18,751 nucleotides of DNA from an uncultured bacterium (lineage in GTDB: Bacteria > Desulfobacterota > Desulfovibrionia > Desulfovibrionales > Desulfovibrionaceae): NCBI GenBank assembly GCA_905214305.1, contig CAJMLK010000055.1, positions 1 to 18,751 on the forward strand, given 5' to 3'. The position numbers and the translations under genes were made by a program. Shown piece by piece: positions 7,495 to 13,834 of the stretch. The notes under the pieces were generated by a model. That model worked only from the letters and a program-made list of their open reading frames with translations, was not told where the DNA came from and did no database searches. Position 1 is the stretch's first letter. The number at the start of each line of letters is the position of its first letter.

Positions 7495-8994
7495 ATGTCC
7501 GATAAAAAGCATAATAAAAGCCTCCTGTTCAGTCGTTTGTGGCCGGGCAGGAGGCTTTCTGCGTCATGGTGCATGGCCTTGGGCGGCAGCCTCTGGCTGG
7601 TAGCCTGCCTTGCCCTGGCACTGTGGCTCAGCCGTGGCAAAGAAACGCCTTTTACGGCAGCCGACGCCCCCTCGCCACAGGTTGGCGGGCCGGTCCCAGC
7701 CTTGAATGCTGCGGCGGCAGAAGCCGCGCAAAGCGCCCGTATGCGCATGGCCGCGCTGGACAGCGTGGCTGAAGAAGCCCTGTCTGACGCGCTTCCCCAA
7801 GCGCGCTGGCGGCACGAAGTCCTGCCCGCAGCGGGAACCGCCAAGGGCCAGACCGGCGGTCATAAAATTTCTCAGACCGGCGGTCATGAAATTTCTCAGA
7901 CCGGCCATGAAATTTCGGCGAAAACTCCGGGCATCCACGTCTACACGATTACGGGGCCTTGCGCGCCCCTGCGTCTCGGGCTGGCCCTGCTGGACAGGTT
8001 GTCGCCACAGGAAGGCGGAACCTTGTTCCATGACGGATCGGCCAGCCGTCCGGCTGTGCCCGCATCGCCAACGCGCGCAGCACCCGGCGAAACAAAAAAG
8101 GCCGGGCACGACAGGGCCGTACCGGACACGTCCTTTCTGCGTGACGGAACCATTCGCCCGTTCTGGACAGGCGAAGGGCAGCTGGAAATACGCGATCATG
8201 GCCGCCTGACGCACCGTTTTCTTTTTCCCGGCCGCGAGGGCGAGCTGACAGGGCTGGATATGCCCCTGCCCCGCCCGGCGCTGGTGCTGGTCATTGACGA
8301 TATGGGGCAAAGCATCGAGGCAGCGGGCGCGCTTATTGCCCTGCCCTATGCCGTAACCCCCGCCATATGGCCCCACGCCCCGCAGGCAAGGGCCACAGCA
8401 GAACTGGCGGCGCAGCGGCGAATGGACGTGCTGGTGCATGTGCCGATGGAGGCCCTGCCCAGAAAGGGCGGAACCGTCCCCGATCCCGGTCAGGGTGTCC
8501 TGAAGGTGGGCATGACCCCGCAGCATCTGCAGTCTGTCCTTGCGGAAGACCTGGCGGCCCTGCCTGCGGCCGTGGGCATGAACAATCATATGGGCTCCGC
8601 CCTTACAGGCGATGCGGCCGCCTGCCGCATTGTGTGCGCCCATATCGCGGGTACGGGCCTTTTTTTGCTGGACAGCGTCACAACGCCCGATTCGCATCTG
8701 GCACAAGAGGGCCGTGCTCAGGGAATTGTCAGCGCCGAGCGTGCCGTTTTTCTTGATACCAACCGCCAACCCGCAGCCATCCTCAAGGCTCTGGATCAGG
8801 CGGCAGCCCTTGCGCGCACCCGCGGATACGCCATTGCCATCGGCCATCCCTACGCCGAAACGCTGAGCGCCCTGAGAACATGGCAGAACAGGGAAGGTGT
8901 GGCCCTTGTGCCCCTGCGCCGCCTCATATGGAGTCTGGCTTTGGAAAATGCCGGGACCACCCGGGGCAGAGCTGCGCGCACCAGAGCAGATTGA
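7495..8994 (+). CDS. Divergent polysaccharide deacetylase (YibQ/DUF610 type)
   Basis: 499 residues. A basic N-terminus, a membrane helix (about 25-46) and a low-complexity periplasmic spacer lead to the divergent polysaccharide deacetylase domain (about 262-485). Domain motifs: LVIDDMG (Asp268, Asp269), LVHVPMEA (His315), GMNNHMGS (His365), LLDSVT (Asp393) and AIGHPYAET (His451). The family is linked to envelope processing and often sits beside ctpA; its substrate is not known here. Residues 119-141 are a tandem repeat of QTGGHKIS, QTGGHEIS and QTGHEIS. The ATG at 7495 has no clear ribosome-binding site and is followed by a strong hairpin. An alternative start at ATG 7573 (residue 27) would still leave the membrane helix. 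The last two codons and the TGA lie within a dispersed repeat. Confidence 0.85.
   Translation: MSDKKHNKSLLFSRLWPGRRLSASWCMALGGSLWLVACLALALWLSRGKETPFTAADAPSPQVGGPVPALNAAAAEAAQSARMRMAALDSVAEEALSDALPQARWRHEVLPAAGTAKGQTGGHKISQTGGHEISQTGHEISAKTPGIHVYTITGPCAPLRLGLALLDRLSPQEGGTLFHDGSASRPAVPASPTRAAPGETKKAGHDRAVPDTSFLRDGTIRPFWTGEGQLEIRDHGRLTHRFLFPGREGELTGLDMPLPRPALVLVIDDMGQSIEAAGALIALPYAVTPAIWPHAPQARATAELAAQRRMDVLVHVPMEALPRKGGTVPDPGQGVLKVGMTPQHLQSVLAEDLAALPAAVGMNNHMGSALTGDAAACRIVCAHIAGTGLFLLDSVTTPDSHLAQEGRAQGIVSAERAVFLDTNRQPAAILKALDQAAALARTRGYAIAIGHPYAETLSALRTWQNREGVALVPLRRLIWSLALENAGTTRGRAARTRAD
7517..7558 (+). promoter_or_regulatory. Terminator-like hairpin inside the first codons of the yibQ-type gene
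   Basis: AAAGCCTCCTG (7517-7527) pairs perfectly with CAGGAGGCTTT (7548-7558), an 11-bp stem with a 20-base loop. It begins 48 bases after the ctpA stop and spans codons 8 to 22 of the downstream frame. The 3' side ends in TTTCT rather than a long T-run, so it could be a weak or partial terminator of ctpA or a translation-control hairpin. Confidence 0.55.
7849..7917 (+). repeat. 24-bp in-frame tandem repeat within the yibQ-type gene
   Basis: Units at 7849-7872 and 7873-7896 differ at one base; a third unit from 7897 lacks one codon. Each encodes Q-T-G-G-H-(K/E)-I-S in the spacer between membrane helix and catalytic domain. The codon-sized loss in unit 3 keeps the reading frame. Confidence 0.9.
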
Positions 8995-9130
8995 CTTTGA
9001 ACTGCTTTACATTTCAGAGATTTCATTCTGTCAAAAGTGTGATTTTCGATGAATCCACGCCGCGTTGCGGCGCGCGGCACGAGAGTGCAGCGTTAGAGCA
9101 TTTATACGTTTTCAACGTTGACATGCGCTC
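8984..9130 (-). repeat. Diverged, inverted copy of the 146-bp dispersed repeat (copy D)
   Basis: The left end GAGCAGATTGACTTTGA matches 16 of 17 bases of the reverse complement of the right end of copies A and B. The right end closes with GCTC at 9130, and this last segment (9096-9130) contains an ACGTT-AACGT hairpin. The span of 147 bp is nearly the length of the other copies, but the interior is largely unrecognisable. The left end overlaps the yibQ gene and provides its Ala-Asp-stop codons. Confidence 0.55.
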
Positions 9131-9369
9131 CTGCAAAAGAGGTCGAGCGCCAAAAGCCCGCGGGCTGAAAACCGCGAACGCTGTGAACGCAGCGGCCAAA
9201 GGCTGGCGCGCATATCCGCCCCAAAGGCGGCAGCCGCACCGATTTTTCAAATTTGCCTGACGGAACTGCTTCAGTGGGGGGCAGGCTCCGGACGGGCGAC
9301 GCGCCGCAAGGGGCGCGCGGGACGCATGCGGCGTCCTGATTTCACACAAACTAGCATGAGGAGTACGCC
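9131..9369. other. Hairpin-rich untranslated region before ndk
   Basis: No gene supported. It contains a perfect 12-bp palindrome AGCCCGCGGGCT (9155-9166), CCGCC-CCAAA-GGCGG (9216-9230) and GGACGC-ATGCG-GCGTCC (9320-9336). No clear promoter for ndk was found. The last hairpin ends about 20 bases before the ndk ribosome-binding site. Confidence 0.4.
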
Positions 9370-9789
9370 ATGATGCAATCCACCTTTGCCATAATCAAGC
9401 CCGACGCAGTTTCGCGCCAGTTGACCGGTGAAATACTGGCGGCTATGGAAGCTTCAGGGCTGAAGATCGTGGCCCTTAAAAGGTTGCATCTTTCCAAGGC
9501 GCAGGCTGCCGGTTTTTATGCCGTTCACCGCGAGCGCCCCTTTTTTGACAGCCTGACCGACTACATGTCTTCCGGCCCGGTTGTTTGCGTTGTATTGCGG
9601 GGCGAAGACGCCGTTCCCCGGTGGCGCGCCCTCATGGGAGCCACCAATCCAGCACAGGCAGAGCCTGGAACCATGCGCGCCATGTACGGCCAGAGCCTTG
9701 AGGCCAATGCCGTGCACGGTTCAGACGCGCAGGAAACCGCGGCGTTTGAGATCGGCTATTTCTTTAACGGATTGGAAATTTCGGAGTAA
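9370..9789 (+). CDS. ndk: Nucleoside diphosphate kinase
   Basis: 139 residues, the usual family length. Transfers the gamma-phosphate from ATP to nucleoside diphosphates by a phosphohistidine ping-pong mechanism and balances cytoplasmic (d)NTP pools. Seen: FAIIKPDAV at the N-terminus, Lys10, the MGATNPAQAEPGTMRAMYG nucleotide loop, and the catalytic His116 in NAVHGSDAQETAAFEI. The common family wording is RxxFA-x-NAVHGSD; here it is RAMYGQSLEANAVHGSD, a conservative change. Start: ATG 9370 (or the adjacent ATG 9373) after GAGGAG. It ends 3 bases before proC, so the two are cotranscribed. Confidence 0.96.
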   Translation: MMQSTFAIIKPDAVSRQLTGEILAAMEASGLKIVALKRLHLSKAQAAGFYAVHRERPFFDSLTDYMSSGPVVCVVLRGEDAVPRWRALMGATNPAQAEPGTMRAMYGQSLEANAVHGSDAQETAAFEIGYFFNGLEISE

Positions 9790-9792
9790 ATC

Positions 9793-10632
9793 ATGACGCT
9801 GCGCATAGGCTGTGTGGGTTGCGGCAACATGGGCGGAGCCATCATGTCTGGTCTGGCACGTCCTGGAACTGGGAACGAAAACCGGAACAGCGCCTACTCG
9901 CTCTGCGGCTACAACCGCACAGCCTCGCGCATGCAAGCCCTGGAAAAGGCCGGAGTGCGCGTCATGGCGTCACCTCTGGCTGTGGCGGAAAACGCAGACA
10001 TCATTCTGCTGGCCGTCAAACCCTACCAGATACACGAAATAATGGAACAAATACGCCCCGCCCTCAGCAAGGACAAGATCATTGTATCTGTGGCGGCGGG
10101 CATCACCATGCAAAGCCTGCAACAATGGGCCTCGGGGCGCAGCCCTGTGGTGCGCTGCATGCCCAATACCCCGGCACTCGTGGGTATGGGCGTGTTTGCC
10201 CTGTGCTTTGAAGATCCTGCGCTCAGCAATGAACGCAGGCAGGATATTTTACAGCTTTTCAGCGTACTTGGGCAGTGCGTTGAAATGGGCGAAGATAAAT
10301 TTACGGCTTTTTCGGCCCTTATCGGCGCTGGCCCGGCATATGTTTTTGCCATGATGCAGGGCCTTGTGCAGGCAGGGGTAACAATGGGATTTTCCCATGC
10401 TCAGGCGCGGCAAATGGTTACAGCGCTTTTTGCCGGTTCGGCGCGTATGGCTGAAGAAGATGCAACGCCTTTGGCCCAGTTGCGCGACAATGTCTGTTCA
10501 CCCGGCGGGCTGACCATCGCCGGAGTCAACGCGCTGGATCGCGCGGGCCTCACCGGTCTGCTCGTGGATGCCGTGCTGGCCGCCAACGCCCGTGGCGCTG
10601 AAATGGAAAAGAACAGCGGCCAGGGTCATTGA
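9793..10632 (+). CDS. proC: Pyrroline-5-carboxylate reductase
   Basis: 279 residues, typical for ProC. Catalyses the NAD(P)H-dependent last step of proline synthesis, pyrroline-5-carboxylate to L-proline. Seen: the Rossmann motif IGCVGCGNMGGAI (residues 5-17), AVKPYQI, VVRCMPNTPALVGMGVFAL, and the C-terminal dimerisation domain with FSALIGAGPAYVF and the signature DNVCSPGGLTIAGVNALD (usually V-T/A-SPGGTT, so Cys and Leu are mild variants). The ribosome-binding site GGAG lies inside the last codons of ndk, so translation is probably coupled. The adjacency of ndk and proC has no obvious metabolic link. Confidence 0.95.
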   Translation: MTLRIGCVGCGNMGGAIMSGLARPGTGNENRNSAYSLCGYNRTASRMQALEKAGVRVMASPLAVAENADIILLAVKPYQIHEIMEQIRPALSKDKIIVSVAAGITMQSLQQWASGRSPVVRCMPNTPALVGMGVFALCFEDPALSNERRQDILQLFSVLGQCVEMGEDKFTAFSALIGAGPAYVFAMMQGLVQAGVTMGFSHAQARQMVTALFAGSARMAEEDATPLAQLRDNVCSPGGLTIAGVNALDRAGLTGLLVDAVLAANARGAEMEKNSGQGH

Positions 10633-11068
10633 AGCTTGCAATCCCCTGATTCAGGCCTGAAATTCTTAGGGAACAGCGCGCTGACAAGATGTTTTCACGG
10701 TGCATTGTCAAATGCGCTCAATCAGTCAAAGCCTGTCCGTTGATGGCATTGCGCGGCGCGGAGGGAGATCGCCGAGCGAAGCAAGGAAGCTCCCGCAGCA
10801 CAAGACGCGCAGCCCTCGCCACTGCCAGATAATTGAATGCCCCGGGGTGGTCCGGGGGAGTGCAGAGAGGGCCTCGGAGGGGTGCAGCCCCTGACAGGCC
10901 CCCTCTGCCGCCCGCCGCGCAGGCGGCCCGAATGAAGGAAATAAAAGCATTCAAACGAGAACTGATCAGCCTGTATTTTCAGACTGGTCTTATGCGAAAA
11001 ACAGCTGGCATCCCGGCGCATAATTGCAGCGGGCGGCAAAAGTCTTCAACTTGGTAACAATGTACCGA
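10633..11068. other. Structured GC-rich intergenic region after proC
   Basis: No gene supported. It holds the 12-bp palindrome TTCAGGCCTGAA (10650-10661) 17 bases after the proC stop. It also holds a nested hairpin: CAGAGAGGGCCT (10863-10874) with AGGCCCCCTCTG (10896-10907), one mismatch, enclosing GGGG-TGCA-GCCC. GGGAG (from about 10762) can pair with CTCCC (about 10791). The segment 10687-10719 ends in TGCGCTC like the end of repeat copy D and may be a remnant. From about 10935 the sequence becomes AT-richer and unstructured up to repeat copy A. Confidence 0.4.
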
Positions 11069-11214
11069 GAGCAATTTAACTTTGAAATTGCTCTGGCGGA
11101 TGCGGGAGCAGACGCCCGCCACGGAGGCGTAAGCGCAATTTATTTGCGCGGTTAAACGCCGAAGTGAGCGTGCATCAAACTTTGAGAATGTATATTATCA
11201 AAGTTAATCTGCTC
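11069..11214 (+). repeat. 146-bp MITE-like dispersed repeat, copy A
   Basis: Terminal inverted repeats GAGCAATTTAACTTTGA (left) and GAGCAGATTAACTTTGA (right, reverse complement), 15 of 17 identical. The left end also folds on itself (GAGCAATTT-7 bases-AAATTGCTC), as does the right (AACTTTGA-12 bases-TCAAAGTT), with GCGCAA-TTTAT-TTGCGC in the middle. If the core is taken as AGCA to TGCT (11071-11212), it is flanked on both sides by CGAG, a possible 4-bp target duplication. It has no coding capacity. It differs from copy B at one base. Confidence 0.85.
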
Positions 11215-11225
11215 GAGGATCAACA

Positions 11226-11257
11226 ATGACGGCGTTCACTACAATGAATGCCGTCAT
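11226..11257. terminator. Hairpin between convergent proC and ABC ATPase genes
   Basis: ATGACGGCGTTCA (11226-11238) pairs with TGAATGCCGTCAT (11245-11257) with one G/T position, loop CTACAA. It starts 11 bases after repeat copy A. It has no T-run on either strand, so it is terminator-like in position only. From 11258 to 11361 I see no other feature. Confidence 0.4.
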
Positions 11258-11361
11258 GCTTTATACAATAGACAGGATTGAAGAGGACGGGGCTGTTTTC
11301 AGTTTTACACGGGCAACCATCTACCTGAACTGTCTGCCCCGGCGCCCTTCAATATTTTTCG

Positions 11362-12588
11362 TCAGGCCAGCCAGCAGCGTACGCGCCAGCCCGGTGCGCA
11401 TTCTTTCCAGACCGGAGCCTCATGGCGGCAAACATCCTGCGCCAGCGGGCAACGTGGATGAAAGCGGCAGCCGCTGGGCGGGTCCAGCGGGCTGGGCAGT
11501 TCGCCTTCAAGCGGCTCTGCCAGATGTCCTCCGCTCTGACCACTGGGCATGGCAGCCATGAGCGCCCGCGTGTAGGGATGCGCAGCGCCGGAAAAAAGCT
11601 GTCCTGCCGGGGCCTCTTCCACGATCTGCCCCAGATACATGACCGCAATATGGCTGCACAGGAAGCCCACCACGGCAAGATCGTGAGAAATGAAAAGATA
11701 GGCCGGGCCGAAATGCTCCTGCACATCGCGAAGAAGATTGAGTATCTGCGCCTGCACAGAGGCGTCCAGAGCTGACACCGGCTCATCACAGATGACCGCC
11801 GCAGGCCGGGTGATCAGGGCGCGCGCCACGGCGATGCGCTGGCGCTGCCCGCCGGAAAACTCGTGGGGATACCGCCCCCCCATGCCCTCAAGTCCCACAG
11901 TGGCAAGCATGCTGTCAGCCAGTTCGTGGCGCTGAACACGGGGCACGTTGCGGGCGGCCAAGGGTTCTGCAATGGATGCCCGCACAGAACGGCGCGGGTT
12001 GAGCGAAGAAAAAGGGTCCTGAAAAACCATCTGTATACGGCCGGAAGCCCAGCTGCCCGCCCCCGCAGGAGGAAGCTCCCTGCCGTCCAGCAATACACGG
12101 CCTTCCGAAGGCGTCAGAAGCCCGCAGGCCAGACGCCCCAACGTGGATTTTCCGCAGCCAGATTCTCCTACAAGACCAAGACTTTCGCCTGCGGCAAGGT
12201 TCAGGCTTACGTCATCCACCGCCAGCAGTGAGCGCTGCTCGGCAAACAGCCCGCGCCGGATGGAAAAACGCCGCGACACATTGCGCAATTCCAGCAACGA
12301 GGCCGATGATGGCGATGACGAAAACGAAGAAAATGAGGAAAAAGAAGCGACAGGAGCGCCATCGGCCGGGGCAACATCCTCAGTCGACGGAGTGTGCCCC
12401 GCAAGCCCCAGACCGCTGGCTGCCGTGGCCGCTGCTGCGACCATGCCGGGTGTCGTATCCGATGACATGCCCGTCACTGCGCCAGTCGCTGTATCGGGCG
12501 CTGCACCAGTCACTGCACCGGGCACAGCGGCAGACGGCATGCCGCGCACTGTGCCGTCAGCCCGCATATCCTGTTTGTCTTTCAGCAC
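11362..12588 (-). CDS. Oligopeptide/dipeptide-type ABC transporter ATP-binding protein (OppF/DppF type)
   Basis: 408 residues read from the GTG at 12588, which overlaps the cobT stop by 7 bases. The ATPase domain starts near residue 97 (LLELRNVSRRF). It has Walker A GESGCGKST (141-149), Q-loop VFQDPFSSLNPR with Gln190, signature FSGGQRQR (244-251), Walker B VICDEP (265-270) and H-loop His302. The C-terminal oligopeptide-transporter region has HPYTRALMAAMP and CRFHPRCPLAQDVC, typical of OppF/DppF/NikE. Residues 1-96 are an Ala/Thr/Gly/Pro- and Ser-rich low-complexity stretch (FSSFSSFSSSPSS) not found in the family. The true start may be internal, for example ATG 12567 or later. No permease or binding-protein gene is adjacent in this window; partners could lie elsewhere. 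Substrate unknown. Confidence 0.85.
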   Translation of the reverse strand: MLKDKQDMRADGTVRGMPSAAVPGAVTGAAPDTATGAVTGMSSDTTPGMVAAAATAASGLGLAGHTPSTEDVAPADGAPVASFSSFSSFSSSPSSASLLELRNVSRRFSIRRGLFAEQRSLLAVDDVSLNLAAGESLGLVGESGCGKSTLGRLACGLLTPSEGRVLLDGRELPPAGAGSWASGRIQMVFQDPFSSLNPRRSVRASIAEPLAARNVPRVQRHELADSMLATVGLEGMGGRYPHEFSGGQRQRIAVARALITRPAAVICDEPVSALDASVQAQILNLLRDVQEHFGPAYLFISHDLAVVGFLCSHIAVMYLGQIVEEAPAGQLFSGAAHPYTRALMAAMPSGQSGGHLAEPLEGELPSPLDPPSGCRFHPRCPLAQDVCRHEAPVWKECAPGWRVRCWLA

Positions 12589-13700
12589 GCATCTACCCCG
12601 GCCGCATCGAATGTGGCCATGTCATTATATATGTCCACCGCACAACGCAGCAGCGCGTAGGCTGTGGCCCCGCCCGTGCCCTCGCCGAGGCGCATGTCCA
12701 GATGCAGCAGGGGCCGCTGGTCAGGGTGGGCTGCCTCAAGCCGTGCCAGAGCGCGTCCGTGCCCCTGTTCCGCCGAGGCGTGAGCCAGAATCGCGTAATC
12801 GGCCACGGTCGGGCATATGCGCAGAGCCGCAGCGTACGCTGCACTACAGATAAATCCGTCCACCAGCACCGGCAGCCGTCGCGAGGCTGCGCCCAGCATG
12901 ACACCGCTCATGACGGCAATTTCAAATCCGCCAAAAGCCGCCAGCACCGCCACCGGATCGCCACCGCGCAGGCAGTCCGCGTTAACGTCAAGAGCGCGGC
13001 GCACGACTTCAGCCTTGTGCCGGATCATGGCTTCGTCCGAGCCGGCTCCCGGCCCGGCCATGACCGCAGGATCAAGCCCCAGCAGGGCGCAGTAAAGCGC
13101 GGTACCTGACGTGGAATTGGCAATGCCCATTTCACCCACGCCAAGGCATTGATAGCCCTTGTCCGCAGCGCCCTGTGCAAGCTCGATACCAGTACGCAGG
13201 GCCGCAAGGCAAAGATCGACGCTCATGGCCGGGCCAAGGCTCAGGTCCGCCGTGCCGTCGCCGAGGCGGCGATCAATCAGGATGGGATGCGGCGCAAAGG
13301 GGCCACCCGCACATCCGGCGTCCACCACGCGCAAATCCATGCCCGTGCTGCGGCACAGAATATTGATGGCCGCGCCGCCCTCAAAAAAGTTCTGCACCAT
13401 CTGGCGCGTCACGGCCTGAGGAAAAGGCGATACCCCCTGCGCCGCCACGCCGTGGTCACCGGCCACTGTCAGCATGAGGGCCGGGCTGACGCTCAGGGGC
13501 GTTTGCCCCCCGCGCATGGCGTAAACCCTGCGGGCCAGCCCCTCAAGCCTGCCAAGGCTGCCTCTGGGCTTGGTAAGATTGTCCAGATGAGCCTGAGCCG
13601 CAGCCATGTCCTGCTGCCGCACCGGCTCAATATGCAAGCCGGGGAAAATACGTTTCAGGCAGGGGGATGAGCCAGAAGATGAAAACGTGCTGTCGTTCAT
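12582..13700 (-). CDS. cobT: Nicotinate-nucleotide-dimethylbenzimidazole phosphoribosyltransferase
   Basis: 372 residues; family about 350. Transfers phosphoribose from nicotinate mononucleotide to a lower-ligand base, giving the alpha-ribazole phosphate used in cobamide nucleotide-loop assembly. Seen (numbering from ATG 13700): LTKPRGSLGRLE (about 42-53), AGDHGV (about 80-85), FFEGGAAINIL, GVGEMGIANST with Glu190, the equivalent of Salmonella Glu174, GGDPVAVLAAFGGFEIA, and LGEGTGGA with Glu340, matching catalytic Glu317. ATG 13700 has GGAAAGG about 12 bases upstream; a TTG at 13724 would add 8 residues. It overlaps the following ABC ATPase gene, so the two are cotranscribed. Divergent from the htrA-type gene. 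I saw no cobalamin riboswitch in the 134-base gap. Confidence 0.94.
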   Translation of the reverse strand: MNDSTFSSSGSSPCLKRIFPGLHIEPVRQQDMAAAQAHLDNLTKPRGSLGRLEGLARRVYAMRGGQTPLSVSPALMLTVAGDHGVAAQGVSPFPQAVTRQMVQNFFEGGAAINILCRSTGMDLRVVDAGCAGGPFAPHPILIDRRLGDGTADLSLGPAMSVDLCLAALRTGIELAQGAADKGYQCLGVGEMGIANSTSGTALYCALLGLDPAVMAGPGAGSDEAMIRHKAEVVRRALDVNADCLRGGDPVAVLAAFGGFEIAVMSGVMLGAASRRLPVLVDGFICSAAYAAALRICPTVADYAILAHASAEQGHGRALARLEAAHPDQRPLLHLDMRLGEGTGGATAYALLRCAVDIYNDMATFDAAGVDAC

Positions 13701-13772
13701 GCTTTTTTTTAGCCTTTCCGACAATCCTGCGCAAGGGCCGACCCTTTTTTACGGCAATATGAGGCGCTGCCC

Positions 13773-13800
13773 TTTACGAACTGTTCACGATGCTTATATA
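13773..13800 (+). promoter_or_regulatory. Candidate sigma-70 promoter of the htrA-type gene
   Basis: TTTACG (13773-13778), 16 bases, TATATA (13795-13800), with transcription expected near 13807 and a short leader to ATG 13835. The gap is shared with the divergent cobT gene, whose promoter I could not fix. Confidence 0.4.
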
Positions 13801-13834
13801 AACGGGGTAAAAAGCTCCAGAAGGGATACCAACA

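Noticed and set aside
8995..9369. tRNA or other known structural RNA before ndk
   Set aside because: Hairpins are present, but I see no cloverleaf, TPsiC arm or other known RNA signature.
11069..11214. Copy A as a complete insertion sequence
   Set aside because: 146 bp is too short for a transposase, and no frame within it is meaningful; it can only be a non-autonomous element or structured repeat.
13701..13834. Cobalamin riboswitch ahead of cobT
   Set aside because: The gap is only 134 bases and divergent; no B12-box-like sequence was seen.
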